From Hevea brasiliensis (lineage: Eukaryota > Streptophyta > Magnoliopsida > Malpighiales > Euphorbiaceae): a stretch of 64,000 bases of DNA. The position numbers and the translations under genes were made by a program. The stretch lies in the NCBI RefSeq assembly GCF_030052815.1, contig NC_079498.1:79222992-79286991 (forward strand), in the 5' to 3' direction. Below the pieces are notes generated by a model that did not search any database, was not told the origin of the DNA, and was given only the letters and a program-made list of their open reading frames with translations. Below, in pieces: positions 48,215-60,500 of the stretch. Numbering within the stretch: the stretch's first letter is position 1; the number at the start of each line of letters is the position of its first letter.

Positions 48215-51200
48215 TGTGATACCCCTTACCTGTCTACAGTATAACTGAGTAAGATATGTCACACAGTGTACCGGAACACCCTATTTTATTTCAATCATTT
48301 TTATCCTTCCTAATTTATTTCTTTCATAGTTATGAAGTATAATTCGTGAAATATCATTCATTGAAGTCATTTATTGAAATCATAAATTTATTTGAGGTTC
48401 CGCAAATTTTATAGAAAATTCGACAGAGTACCGGCTAAAAATGGAGAAAACAGTTCTTCGGAACCTGAGAAAAATACTTCCAAAATTCTCAATCAATCCC
48501 AAACTCCATTTCATCAACAAAATCTCAATATTTTTCAACAACATTTCCATTTCTCAATCATTCATTTCATATGATATTTATGTAAAAGTTATCAATAAAT
48601 ATTCACTTTTTTCATTCATAAACACAATTTCCACTATTTACATCAATACCAAAACACATTACATAAGTCTTAATTATACATGAGAAAATAAAAGTTAATT
48701 ACAAAATACCCAAAATGAAACCTAGTGTCCTGCCAATGCACTGATGTCGGTGAGGTGACACGGACACTATGCAGAGCTACAGAAGGTCTCACCCAGTCTG
48801 TGGTTTACTGGGCTCTTGGTCGGTCTCTTCAGAACCTACGCGTGGCAAAAAGCAACGCGCTAAGCAATAATGCTTAATGGTGCCAATAATAAAATAAAAA
48901 GAAATAACAAAAAATAAATGTGCAGTGCATGTTCTGATGTCTTATGCAGATATTTTTTTGATCGTTATTGGTAATATTATTTATTTTGTACTTGTTATAT
49001 TCATAATTTCATTAAATTTATTCACTTTCATTTTTGGTTGCCCAAGTAACCTATACTGGATGACTGGACTGGATAAACGAGTAAACTGGCACTGGGTATC
49101 TAGTACCTCGGGCTGTCACACCATCGGTCACATATGCATCTCTTGGTGTGCAACAGAATAGCTAATAAGCTGTAATAACATTAGGCACAAGGCCAAGTAT
49201 CAATACAATGTTAGAATGGCTAAAAGCCATAAAATCACAGAATGGCATAATGCCATGTACAGTACTGCTAACTGAATCCTATTGGCATGCCAACCTATCC
49301 AAACCAATCTTGTTAAGTGTACTAGGGCATGTTACACTTTTAAATTGTACAATTCTTGAAATTTAAGTTTAGGTGTTACTATTTAGTTCATTAGTCAACT
49401 AAAATGTTGACTTTTACATAGACAATAGGTACATTGGTTCTAATACTCCCAACATACCACATTTTGCATTCTAAAATTGTTGGTATTGGTTGCCAATACC
49501 ATTTCTAAGCTTAGTGTTAGTTATTCAAAATTTTCAAATTTCAATCCTTATATTTACTGTTCCATTGGTCATTTATACAGTAGGAATTTGGCAAAATTGT
49601 CTTCATGAAAGTTGTTCCTTATTTTGTCTAGTTACATTTCCTTTTTTGAATTACTCCATTTGGAGTTTTGTAGCTCAAGTTATGGCCTAAACACCATAAC
49701 TGGTCGGATTGGATAGAATCCAAAATTCTGGGCAAAACTGGTTTTGCCAGATTTGGTAACCTAAGTTTGGTTGGCAATTTGACTAGGTTATGGTCAGAAT
49801 TTGGATTTGTGTTCTTCATGAACGTTGTAGGTATATGTCTCAGCTTTCTTCTGGTAAAATTTCAGGCCAATTGGACCTTTCTACACTGAGTTATGACCAA
49901 ATGAATAAACACTGTTCATTTGGTCATTTTGCCCAGGCAGAATATAAGTCACTCGGATTAGGGTAATTTTTAGGTCAACTTAGTTTGGTTTTCTAGGCAG
50001 GGTTTCTTCACCAAAGTGGTGCCATTATGTATCTAGTTTCATGTCCAATTGGCCTTGCACCAATTGAACCTACACAATCCAAGTTATAGCTGCCCAAACC
50101 TACTGGACTCACATCCAGACCTGCAGGGCACTCAAGGCAGCCTATCCTTTCCAACATTCAATGACTCAATTCACTTCATATTAAGTTTAAAACTTGCCAA
50201 ATGGTTAGTAATTGACCATTAAAATGTTCCTACACCATTATAGGAGCAAAACTCTAATTTGCTCAAAACCCTAAATTCTCAATTTCTCTACTCTTCCATT
50301 AACTTATAATTCAATATGCTAAATGTTAAGTTCATATCAAGGGCAGCTTATATACTCATTTAATCCAAAGAAATCATCAAAACTCTAATAAATTCATGGC
50401 TGCCAAAAATATAAAGTGAGTACATCAAAGGTTTTCATTTGAATTTCTTATAAATTTCAAATTAAATCAACTTTCTAGTCATGAATTTAAAGAGAGAGAA
50501 AGATATTGGACACTAACCTTATTAAAGCTCCCACTTGAGCTTGTTAATCTTCAAGATTTCTTCCTCTAATGGCTGCCTAAAGGTGATTTAGGGTGTGAGG
50601 ATAAATTTTAGTGAAGTGAGGATGAGGTTTTATGGTGTAAAAGGTAAGGCTTTAGAGAGAAAAAGAGAAAGCATTAATGGAGATAGTGAGGGAGAGAGAG
50701 GCTGCTGGAAATTGAAGGAGATGAGCAGAATGTTCTTTCATTTTTTTTGTCTAATTTTTTGATATTTATCCCTTTTAATTGGCTTGGTTAATTCCCATTG
50801 GTTAGGGTTTAATTTCATTCATTTATGACATCATGTTGATGTCATAAATGTTAGTTTTATTTTATTTCCATTTCTTTTCTTTTCTACCCATTTTCAATTC
50901 AATTTTTAGCAATATGTATTCATATTTTATGTCATACAAATTATTTACTTAACTGGACAAGTCGGCCAAAAATCATCTTTGAAGGCAAAATGACCAAAAT
51001 GCCCTCCGTTTGGCTTAACAGACTAAAATTGTTTGTACCAATTGAAAAATTTTTCTAAGCATTTTCTTGGCATTCTAATGCCATAGAAACCTCAATGACC
51101 CTTCTCTGGAGTCCCAAAAATTATTTTATGAATTTTCCCCCAGGTCTAGGGCTCCTAGTTGCGAGCACCACAACTTCCCATTAGGTTACCCATCGCTAGG

Positions 51201-51388
51201 GCACCAGCTCATTTAACTTGGTTGTATTTTATTTCTAAAATTTTTCCTAAATTTTTCTTATTAATATTTGAGTTAATTATGGTTCCTCACTTTAGTTTAA
51301 ATATTTTTTTAGACGTTCTAGCTGTCTCGACCAACACTGGTCACCGGAATAGTAGAATGTACGGAGTTGCTACAAGGAGGGTATTACA
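48215..51388 (-). repeat. Gypsy 5' LTR, complete, 3174 bp
   Basis: Runs from TGTGATACCCCTTACC at 48215 to GGGTATTACA at 51388 on plus. It is the reference for the G1 subfamily and aligns with 16546-19687 throughout and with 10501-13801 in reverse. One arm of each conserved hairpin has a substitution here (TGCTTAA at 48871; CACAACT near 51169-51175). No gene is seen; open frames within are not shared between LTRs. Confidence 0.92.
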
Positions 51389-51393
51389 TTACT

Positions 51394-51590
51394 CATAGAA
51401 GCAAGCATGTAACATTTGGCTCTCATATCATGCTCCTTCCACTTGTCCAAAGTATCATGTTCCTCTTGAGTGGCCTCTGGAGGTAAGGGACCAGGAACCT
51501 TTGAGTCTAGAACATATCCAATACAACCTATTGTGATCAAGTATGCTCGCAAGGATATTGGATGGTGGTGGTTGTTGTGTGCCCCTTATT
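51394..51590 (-). pseudogene. gag: Element O gag 5' end (broken, start codon lost)
   Basis: On minus this is the N-terminus of gag, matching copies A-C: QPPPSNILASILD, then after a deletion of about 60 bp GYVLDSKVPGPLPPEATQEEH and KWKEHDMRAKCYMLASMSN up to the gypsy insertion. The base triplet aligned with the ATG of the other copies (near 51584-51586) is no longer ATG. The gene continues at 44870. Confidence 0.85.
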
Positions 51591-52374
51591 ATCAGAAGAA
51601 TAACTGCAGAAAACAACTAGATTAATTAGTAAATGTATCAAGTAATTAACCAAAATGATTATGGTCTTTTAATCAAATTGGTCCTCCCACTAACTTAACG
51701 AATCCTACACTTCCAAAGTAGGAAACAGAAATCCTAGTTGGATGGATTTCTAGTGGGTGATTGAATTCTTATATTCTTATTGATCATCCTCAGGCACATC
51801 CATTATTGGAATTATAATAAATTATAAGTGAGCAACTCCTTGCCCATCACATCTCATGTGGGGTTCAATCATTTATCTAGTCCCTAATGCTCAAAATCTC
51901 AGGCACATCCATTATTGATTCATCTTGCATTAGTTAAGTTGATCCCATTAAGCCAGTAAACATGCAAATAATTTTAAAGTCCTCAGGCACATCCATTATT
52001 GACCATCAACTATTTACATATTTACAACATCTCATGCTTAACAATTATTCTTAAGAAAATCTCTTAAATTAAAAGCTTCACATGTAAATATTTAAAATTT
52101 CTTAAAATAATTGCCTCAATGGAGGGCCCATGATATAATTACTATAATTATACCATTTCCAACTTAATCATTTATTTGGAAGATTTAGTGGTCGGCTTAA
52201 TTACTATTATGATGGTCTCACTTTACACATTATCCATTTGGCATGCATATATCATATACTTGCATACATTCCTATACATCTCATGCATACATGGATAAAT
52301 AATAAATATGGTATGATCATAGACATTCTAAGGGATTCAATTCAGAGCCACCAAGAATTGAATCAGGGCATTCC
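51591..52374 (-). promoter_or_regulatory. Element O 5' leader with three altered motifs
   Basis: Leader homologous to those of copies A, B and C. The three spaced motifs are at 51801-51789, 51910-51898 and 51994-51982, and all three read GGATGTGCCTGAG, with G where A, B and C have A. The leader is cut at 52374 by a plus-strand copia LTR; ATTCC at 52370-52374 would be one target duplication. The tandem array and 5' LTR of O must lie beyond the right edge. Confidence 0.65.
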
Positions 52375-54175
52375 TGTTAGTAGTATGCCCTAGAGCATAT
52401 TATTTAGTATGTGTCTTGTACATGTTTTATTAATAAAAGGCATTTTCACTTTTACATTTGCATAATATATTTATGTGTAATAGAAAAGGTCCATTGATAT
52501 TTTGTTAGAAATTCTATTCTTAAGTTGTTAAAAATATGAGTGACAGTATTTCTAGCACAAAGTATCATAAATTGGTTCACAATCGAGGATACTTCACATA
52601 GGACACTACTTATCCAGAAAGATTGTATTCATGTTTGTTCTTAATGTATTTATATGAGATATAAATAAGATGGAATGGGGAGTCTCATGCCATATAACAA
52701 ACATTATAGGCACTTATACATGATAAGTAGGTCGAACCAGTGACATTTATGACAAGTACATGGAGTTTACTCTTGTCAATGTATTGTCATAAATCATATT
52801 AGTGCATATAATCTTCAGACCTGAGATTGTTAGTAGTATGCCCTAGAGCATATCATTTAGTATGTATCTTGTACATATTTTTATTAATAAAATGCATTTC
52901 CACTTTTCCGTTTACATAATATATTTATGTGTAATAGAAAAGGTCCATTGATATTTTGTTAGAAATATTATTCTTAAGTTGTTAAGAATATGAGTAACAA
53001 TATTTCTAGCACAAAGTATCATAAATAGGTTCACAATCGAGGATACTTCATAATAAGGACATGACTTATCCAGAAAGATTGTATTCATGTTTGTTCCCAA
53101 GTTATTTATATGAGATATAAATAAGATGGAATGGTGAGTCTCATGCCATATAACAAACATGATAGGCACTTATAAATGATAAGTAGGCCGAACTAGTGAC
53201 ACTTATGACAAGCACATGGAGTTTACTCTTGTCAATGTTTTGTCATAAATCATATCAGTGCATATAATCTTTAGACCTGAGATAGCACAGTTATCTTGTA
53301 TATAGGTAGTTTGAGTTTGATACTGCTTTCATACTTGTACTATGTATGGGTATATGGGCATGTGTTGGCTCCTATTAGTTATATATGGAGGTAGGTGTTG
53401 ATCAAGATGGAATCTGTTCCTCTAAGTAAATAGAGATAAAATCCTATGTTCATTTAATTGTTCTTGATGTTTCAAGTTCCTGGCCAGGACAGATAGATTT
53501 ATTCAGAAAAGAGTTTCTGATGAGAAAATCTTTTAATCAAGAACTGGAATTAAAAGAAAACATAATATTCATAGCAAATGGAGTTTGACATAAACCATGA
53601 CTCCAGCTTGAGTTGGGATTTTGTAACAGAGAGATTCTAGTGCATGGTAACATATGATTATAGGTTCATTTAAGGTAAACCTTATTACTAATTGGGTGGC
53701 CATGGCATGCTATGCTAGGTGTTAACCATGGTCTATGAGGTGCATAAAATGATTTAGAGAAATCATTTATGGTAAGAAAGAGTTCTGATGATATTAAGAG
53801 TTGAAATCATTTCTCATTGCCAATTAGTGATGAGCCTAGTAAGTCACACACATACACTAGTTATCACCTATTTAAATATGATTTAATTAATTAATTAAAG
53901 AGTTTAATTGATTAATTAAATAGGTTTGGTTTGCAATTAAATTGCAAAGTCCCTAGCATGACTTGAAACCAAATCTAGATTATTGGATGTGTAGTATAAA
54001 TTAAATTTATATTTAAAGTGTTTAAATATGAATTTAATTAATGAGAAATTAATTAATAGAGATTAATTAATTAATTTATATTTGATATAAATTAATTAGA
54101 AGAAGAAAAATAATTATTTTGGGTTAAGAACTCAAAATTAAGACACAGGGGCATTTTGGTCATTTCGCAGTGTGA

Positions 54176-54183
54176 CACGTGGC
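54176..54183 (+). promoter_or_regulatory. G-box/ABRE-like CACGTGGC in copy B 5' LTR
   Basis: CACGTGGC lies about 190 bp upstream of the TATA-like box. This core is bound by plant bZIP and bHLH factors, including ABA-response factors. It is also present in the copy B 3' LTR (62071-62078) and copy A 3' LTR, and is mutated in the other LTRs examined. Function here is inferred from the motif alone. Confidence 0.5.
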
Positions 54184-54365
54184 ACCATGAGATGGTGACA
54201 CATAGGATTACACATAAGCTTGCCAAATGTTTTTTTTAATCATATAAGATGATTAAAATCAAGATTAAATATAGGTTTGACACTTGGCACTATGTGATTG
54301 GGTCACTTAAACCTAGAGCTAATCAAAGGGTGACATGTGGCAAGGGTTTAATGTGTTAACCTAGC

Positions 54366-54373
54366 TATTTAAG
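54366..54373 (+). promoter_or_regulatory. TATA-like box of copy B 5' LTR
   Basis: TATTTAAG in the place where copy C and the solo LTR have TATATAAG. It is the best candidate for the core promoter of copy B. Confidence 0.55.
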
Positions 54374-54940
54374 TGTGGTTATGAAAAGAAAAAAAATAAC
54401 CAGCAGCCACTCCTCTCCTTTGTCACGCCATTTTGAGGCTCTTCATCTATTCTTCTTCATCTCTCATCAATTCAAAGAGATTAGCCATCAATCTCTTGAA
54501 TTAAGAACGCTAGAAATTGTTTCTAGTGTCCTGTTTACATCTCTAATCTCTTAAAAGGCAGAACTTGAATTTCTAATTAATAGAAAAAGCTTTAGAAGCT
54601 GTTCAAGGGCTGCCATAGGTGTTCTTGGTGTGGACAAGTTAGAGGGACAACATTTGGTGTCCTGAAGACGAATCTCAAAGGCGCAGACACGCTGCAGTGT
54701 ATCAAGAGGTTAGTGTAATCGTTCTTGATTTAATCTAGGGTTCTAAAATTAATCTGATTAATTTTAAAATCTTAAATGGAAAATACAGATCCAAAAACAT
54801 ATTAAAAGAGTTTTAATATGTTATTTATCATTGAAATCAAATAGATAAAAATAAATCTTGCATGATGCATGTGACCCTAGGTGAAAATTTTTAAATTCAA
54901 TGGTATAAACTTGTATTTTTCACGCTTCCGTTCCTTCAAT

Positions 54941-54952
54941 TGGTATCAGAGC
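54941..54952 (+). other. Primer binding site (initiator-Met tRNA), copy B
   Basis: TGGTATCAGAGC, 2 bases after the 5' LTR, complementary to the 3' end of initiator-Met tRNA. Confidence 0.93.
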
Positions 54953-55204
54953 CACTATATTTGCCATTTAGATTGATGTTTATATGATTTAATTGTGTGT
55001 TTGATCATGAGATCAAAAGTTTATTGCTGGTTGCAAAGTCAAGGTGGCGGCACAAATGATGAACACCATGGTACGCATGGTTGATGCATCACAATGGTGT
55101 GCAAAGGTAAATGGATGGTGAATGTGCAATTGTTGTATGATCTAAGATCCATTTTATGTCTAATTAAATTGTTTAATTAGAATTTTTATTACACAATTAA
55201 ATTA

Positions 55205-55543
55205 TGATTCAAATCAGAATTTTAAAAATTGTTTGAATGTGATTCAAATCTGAATTTTAAAAGTTGTTTGAATGTGATTCAAATCTGAACTTTTAAAGTT
55301 GTTTGAATCATATTTAAATCTGATTTTTTAAAATTGATTGAATAAAATTTAGATCTGATTTTTTAAAAAATATTTGAATGTGATTCAAATCTGATTTTTT
55401 AAAAAATGTTTGAATGTGATTCAAATCTGAATTTTTAAAGTTGTTTGAATGTGATTCAAATCTGAATTTTTAAATTTGTTTGAATGAGATTCAAATCTGA
55501 ATTTTTAAATTTATTTGAATCATATTCAAATCTGGATTTTTAA
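55205..55543 (+). repeat. 34-bp tandem array in copy B leader, ~10 units
   Basis: About ten units with core GATTCAAATCTGAATTTTT and TTGTTTGAATGT, as in copies A and C. Unit number and the variant unit with AGATCTGA match copy A. Confidence 0.87.
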
Positions 55544-56727
55544 GTTGAATATGAGATATTCAATTTAATTTAAGTATGTATGTTTTATTTAATTGTTAAA
55601 TAGTGATATGCATGATGGATGATCATGGACTATAAAAGACCAATGTGATTGGATTTATTTCTTTTATGTTTCTTTGGGATTGTAAATTAATTAATTTATT
55701 TTAATTTATTTTGGGCATGTATTATTAAGTTTGTAATAATTTTTGGGTTGTAATTTCATTTATTTAAGTTCTTGTAAATTCGCCTTGGTATGCCAAAGAT
55801 TACCATGTAATATTGGATTGCAAGAAGTTCAAGGAGGTCAAGAGCATTGGTGGGACCAATGGGAGGAATTCAAGATCAAGTGTTGATTATGTACTCCTTC
55901 AGCAACTCTTGTAAAATGAATGAATGAATGAAATGCACCTAGGAATGCCCTGATTCAATTCTTGGTAGCTCAGAATTGAATCCCTTAGAAAGTCCATGAT
56001 CATACCATATTTACTGCTTATCCATGAATGCATGAGATGTATGGGAATGTATGCAATTATATGATATATGCATGCTAAATGGATAATGTGCAAAGTGAGA
56101 CCTTAATAGTAATTAGAATGACCATAAAATCTTCCAAACAAATGATTAAGTTGGAAATGCTATAATTAAAGTAATTATAACATAGGCTCTCCATTGGGGT
56201 AATTATTTTAAGAAATTTTAAATAGTTGCATAAGATGCAATTAATTTAAGAGATTTTCTTAAGAATAATTGTTAAGCATGAGATGTTGTAAATATGTAAA
56301 TGGTTTAGTGGCCAATATTGGATGTACCTGAGAACATTAAAATTATTTGCATAATTACTGGCTCAATGGGATCAACTTAACTAATGCAAGATAAGTCAAT
56401 AATGGATGTACCTGAGATTTTGAGCATTAGGGGCTAGGTAAAGGATTGAACCTCACATGAGATGTGATGGGCAAGGAGTTGCTCACTTATAGTTTATTGT
56501 AATTCCAATAATGGATGTACCTGAGGATGATCAATAGAATTATAAGAATTCAATCACCCACTAGAAATCCATCCAACTAGGATTTCCGTTTTCTACTTTG
56601 GAAGTGTAGGATTCGCTAAGTTAGTGGGAGGACCAATTTGATTAAAAGACCATAATCATTTTGGTTAATTACATGATACATTTACTAATTAATCTGGTTA
56701 TTTTCTACGCTTAATTTTACGATAAAA
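55544..56727 (+). promoter_or_regulatory. Copy B 5' leader with three spaced GGATGTACC motifs
   Basis: About 1.2 kb of leader between the array and gag. GGATGTACCTGAG is perfect at 56320-56332, 56404-56416 and 56513-56525. The A/G-rich surroundings of the sites also match between copies. No credible coding frame is present. Confidence 0.6.
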
Positions 56728-57556
56728 ATGAGCACAAAACAACCACCACCATCCAATATCCTTGCAAGCATACTTGATCACAATAGGTTGACAGGACCTA
56801 ATCTGTCTGATTGGCTAAGAAATTTGAAACTTGTCCTGAACCTTGAACATATAGGATATGTTCTAGATTCAAATGTTCCTGGTCCCTTACCTCCAGAGGC
56901 CACATAAGAGGAACATGAAACTTTGGACAAGTGGAAGGAGCATGATATGAGAGCTAAGTGTTACATGCTTGCTTCCATGAGTAATGAGTTACAGAAGCAA
57001 CATGAGAACATGCAGAGTGCGAGTGAGATCCTCCTTCACCTACAAGAGTTGTATGGTGAGCACAACAGGAATGCTAGGTATGAGATATCTAGGCAAATTC
57101 GCATGAGGATGTCTGAGGCACAGAATGTTGGGGATCATGTCCACAAGATGATTCGGCTGATTGAGCAGTTGGAACATCTTGACTTCAACATGGATTTCCA
57201 ACTATAGACGGATTTGATCCTTCAGTCCCTTCCTGAGTCTTTTGGGAATTTTGTGACAAATTTCCATATGACTAAACAGGAATGCACCTTAGCTGGTTTA
57301 CTCAACATGCTGGTTATTGCCCAAAAGAATATGCCAGGCAATAAAGGAAAAGAGGTAGCTTTGGTTACATCTTCTTCTGCTGGAAAGTCCAACAAGAAGA
57401 AGGGCAATAAGAAAAAGAAACCTCAGATTCCTGGTCCTTCCAAGAAAATAGCTAAACATAAAAGGAAGACTAAAGCTGATGAAGGCAAAGGAAAGTGTTT
57501 CCACTGCCAAAAGGATGGGCCTTTGGAAAAGGAATCGCGCAGTATCTTGCTTCTCT
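56728..57556 (+). pseudogene. gag: Copy B gag (two stops, frameshift at zinc knuckle)
   Basis: The start is the ATG at 56728, right after the leader, with family N-terminus STKQPPPSNILASILD. One frame runs through the capsid core and a lysine-rich nucleocapsid to KCFHCQKDG. TAA at 56905 and TAG at 57205 both replace glutamine codons kept in other copies. In the zinc knuckle an extra base near 57511 shifts the frame, and compensating losses follow, so the second half of the knuckle is scrambled and gag and pol lie in different frames. Intact members presumably make one gag-pol polyprotein, since no other start for pol is apparent. Confidence 0.9.
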
Positions 57557-60500
57557 GAAGGAAAAGAAAGATACACCTTCGGAAGGTATGTCCATATCTT
57601 GTTATTTAGATTCTGATGATACTCATAGTTCATCTACAGCTTGGGTTTTAGATACTAGTGCCAGTTCTCACATTTCTAATGATATGCAGGAACTAGCAAA
57701 CAGTAGCAGCTTGCGTTCTCAAGATATTAGAGTCCGGATTGGCAATGGCTCAACTGTTGAAGCTTTAGCCATAGGATCTAAATCTTTTTACATGTTTGGA
57801 CATGTTTTGTGTTTGAATAATATTTTATATGTACCTGATGTTTTTAAGAACATCATTTCTATATCTAGTTTGACTAGAAATGGCTATGAATTTCAGTTCA
57901 CAGATGATGTTTGCAATATTTATTTTGGAAATAAATATGTTGATTCCGGTTATATGAATGATGGTCTTTATTATTTGGAAAATAATGACAAACACAAATT
58001 GAATGCAAGTGATCTAAAAGAATGCAATGCCATGGTGAAAACCAACTCAAGTTCAAAATATATTTGGCACTTAAGGTTATGTCATGTTGCAGAAGATAGG
58101 ATTGCAAAACTGGAGAAAATGGGGATTTTATCCTCATTGGGCTCTGAGCCTACTCCAACTTGTGAATCTTGCCTTCAGGGCAAAATGACTAGATCACCCT
58201 TTATTGGACAAGGGTTAAGAGCTGAAAATATTTTGGAGCTAATACATAGTGATGTATGTGGTCCATTTAAAGAAATGGCTAGAGGGGGCTTTCATCATTT
58301 TATTACCTTTACTGATGATAAATCAAGATTTGGGTATTTGTATTTGATGAAATACAAACATGAATCCTTTGAAAAGTTTAAAGAATTTAAATCTGAAGTA
58401 GAAAATCAAACAGGAAAGAGTATTAAAGCTCTTCGATCAGATCGTGGAGGTGAATATTTGAGTACTGAATTTGATGAATACTTGAGAGAGCACGACATTG
58501 TTTATCAGCTGACTCCTCCAGGAACGCCACAGCTGAATGGTGTATCTGAAAGGAGAAATCGTACACTATTGGATATGGTACGTAGTATGATGAGCTATAC
58601 TAATATGCTAATCTTCTTTTGGGGATTTGCATTAGAATCAGCTTTGTATATTCTGAATAGGATTCCATCAAAATCAGTTTCTTCCACACCTTATGAGATA
58701 TGGCATGGAAGAAAACCAAGTCTTAAGCATGTTAAGATTTGGGGTTGTCCAGCTTATATCAAAAAGCTGAACACTGATAAATTAGAGACCAGATCAGAAA
58801 AAGGTCGATTTGTTGGATATCCAAAAGATAGTTTTGGATATTATTTTTATTTGCCTACTTCACAAAAGGTTGTGATAAGTAGAGATGCCGCATTTCTTGA
58901 ACAACAGTTTGTTCAAGAAGGAGGTAAAGGAAGGCAAATAAAGTTAGAATTGGAGAATTCTGACCAACCAACAGATCAGATGGATATAGATCCATCTAGT
59001 CAACCTATACCCGTTGATGAAACATCTACAGCTATTCCTCGTAGAACAACTAGGGTATCTCACCCACCAGTGAGATATGGTTTTCTTCATGAAGAAGAAT
59101 AAGAGTTGTCTACTCATGAAGAAGTAGATCATGGAGATGATCCACTTACCTATGAAGAAGCTATATCAGATATAGACTCTTCAAAATGGATTGATGCTAT
59201 GAAATCCGAGATTGATTCCATGTATAAGAATCAAGTTTGGGATCTTGTTGACCCACCTGAAGGTATTGTACCTATAGGGAACAAATGGGTTTTCAAGAAG
59301 AAAATTGGTTCTGATGGAAAGGTAGAGACCTATAAGGCAAGGCTAGTAGCGAAAGGGTTTCGCCAAAGGCAAGGAATCGACTATGAGGAGACTTTCTCGC
59401 CTATTGCCATGCTTGAATCAATTAGGATTTTATTAGCAATAGCTGCATACTATGATTATGAGATTTGGCAGATGGATGTCAAAACAGCTTTTCTCAAAGG
59501 ATACATTGAAGAAAACATTTTCATGGAACAACCTAGGGGTTTTGAATCCCAAGATGGTTCCAAGGTATGTAAGCTAAAGCGATCCATTTATGGGTTGAAA
59601 CAAGCTTCGAGGAGTTGGAACATCCGTTTTGATGAAGCCATTAAATCCTTTGGTTTTATAAAAAATGAGGATGAGCCATGTGTATATAAGAAGGTTAGTG
59701 ACAGTGCTATCACTTTCCTTGTCTTATATGTGGATGACATACTGTTGATGGGTAATGACACAGGTATGTTGACAACTATAAAGGTATGGTTGTCAAATAC
59801 ATTCTCCATGAAAGACTTAGGGGAGGCAACCTATATTCTTGGGATTCACATCTATAGATATAGAGCGAAAAGAATAATTGGTTTATCCCAAAGTCTATAC
59901 TTGGAAAAGGTGTTAAAGAGGTTTAACATGCTTGATTCCAAGAGTGGATTGTTACCGGTGAGACATGGTATCCATCTTTCTAAAGAGATGTCTCCAAAGA
60001 CACTTGAAGAAAGAGATAAGATGGCTAGGATTCCATATGCTTCGGCTATTGGAAGTTTAATGTATGCAATGTTGTGTACTAGGTCAGATATCGCATATGC
60101 TGTTAGTTTGACTAGTTTGTATCAATCCAATCCAGGTTTGGAACACTGGATAGCTGTCAAGAATATCCTTAAGTACTTGAGAAGAACTAATGATTTATTC
60201 TTAGTTTATGGAGGTGGAGACTTGCAATTGGATGGTTATACTGATTCTGATTTCCAATCAGATATCGATGATAGAAAGTCTACCTTTGGATATGTGTACA
60301 TTTGTAATGGAGGTGCAGTCAGTTGGAAGAGTTCCAAACAGAGCACGACTGCAGATTCCACTACAGAGGCTGAGTATATTCTCGCATCTTTGCCAAAGAA
60401 AGCCATTTGGATAACGAAGTTCATGACAAAACTTACGATAGTTCCTTCCATTGAGTCGGCGGTTCCACTACTGCTGTGACAACAATGGAGCGATCCTGAG

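Larger units (their letters stand above)
44876..51388 (-). mobile_element. Gypsy element (Del/Tekay-like), minus strand, internally deleted, TSD TTACT
   Basis: A 6513-bp gypsy element inserted into gag of element O, with TTACT at 44871-44875 and 51389-51393. On minus it has a full 5' LTR (51388-48215), a 5-bp gap, an initiator-Met primer site, gag, protease and early RT, then jumps near 45885 into the middle of the 3' LTR. The rest of RT, RNase H, integrase and any chromodomain are gone. The protease-RT linker and RT sequence resemble Del/Tekay chromoviruses, which also have LTRs of about 3 kb; this lineage call is by resemblance. Confidence 0.9.
7901..52374 (-). mobile_element. Outer copia element O, minus strand, split into six pieces by five insertions
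   Basis: Piece by piece on the minus strand this is one Ty1/copia element: 5' leader (52374-51602), gag (51600-51394, 44875-about 44340), protease and integrase (about 44340-43607, 41508-40900), RT (40900-40351, 14612-13807), RNase H (10500-9989) and 3' LTR (9988-7901). At each break the sequence resumes at exactly the next base of the family consensus seen in copies A and B, and the breaks carry 5-bp duplications. About 6.8 kb of O is present; its 5' LTR should lie beyond the right edge. It hosts every other element from 10501 to 64000 and is the oldest copia copy here. It is dead: its start codon is lost, gag has a deletion and there are several frameshifts. Confidence 0.88.
52828..54938 (+). 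repeat. Copy B 5' LTR
   Basis: Starts TGTTAGTAG, ends TTCCTTCA. It contains the family A/T palindromic block (about 53881-53920), the G-box type CACGTGGC at 54176-54183 and TATTTAAG at 54366-54373. The transcribed part (TGTGGTTATGAAAAG, CAGCAGCCACTCC) is of the A/B type, unlike copy C. Confidence 0.93.

Noticed and set aside
57495..59102. A pol gene with its own start at 57495 (and likewise at 34003, 47098, 14291, 27834)
   Set aside because: These frames begin at GTG within the knuckle or within RT codons; they are continuations of broken polyprotein frames, not translation starts.
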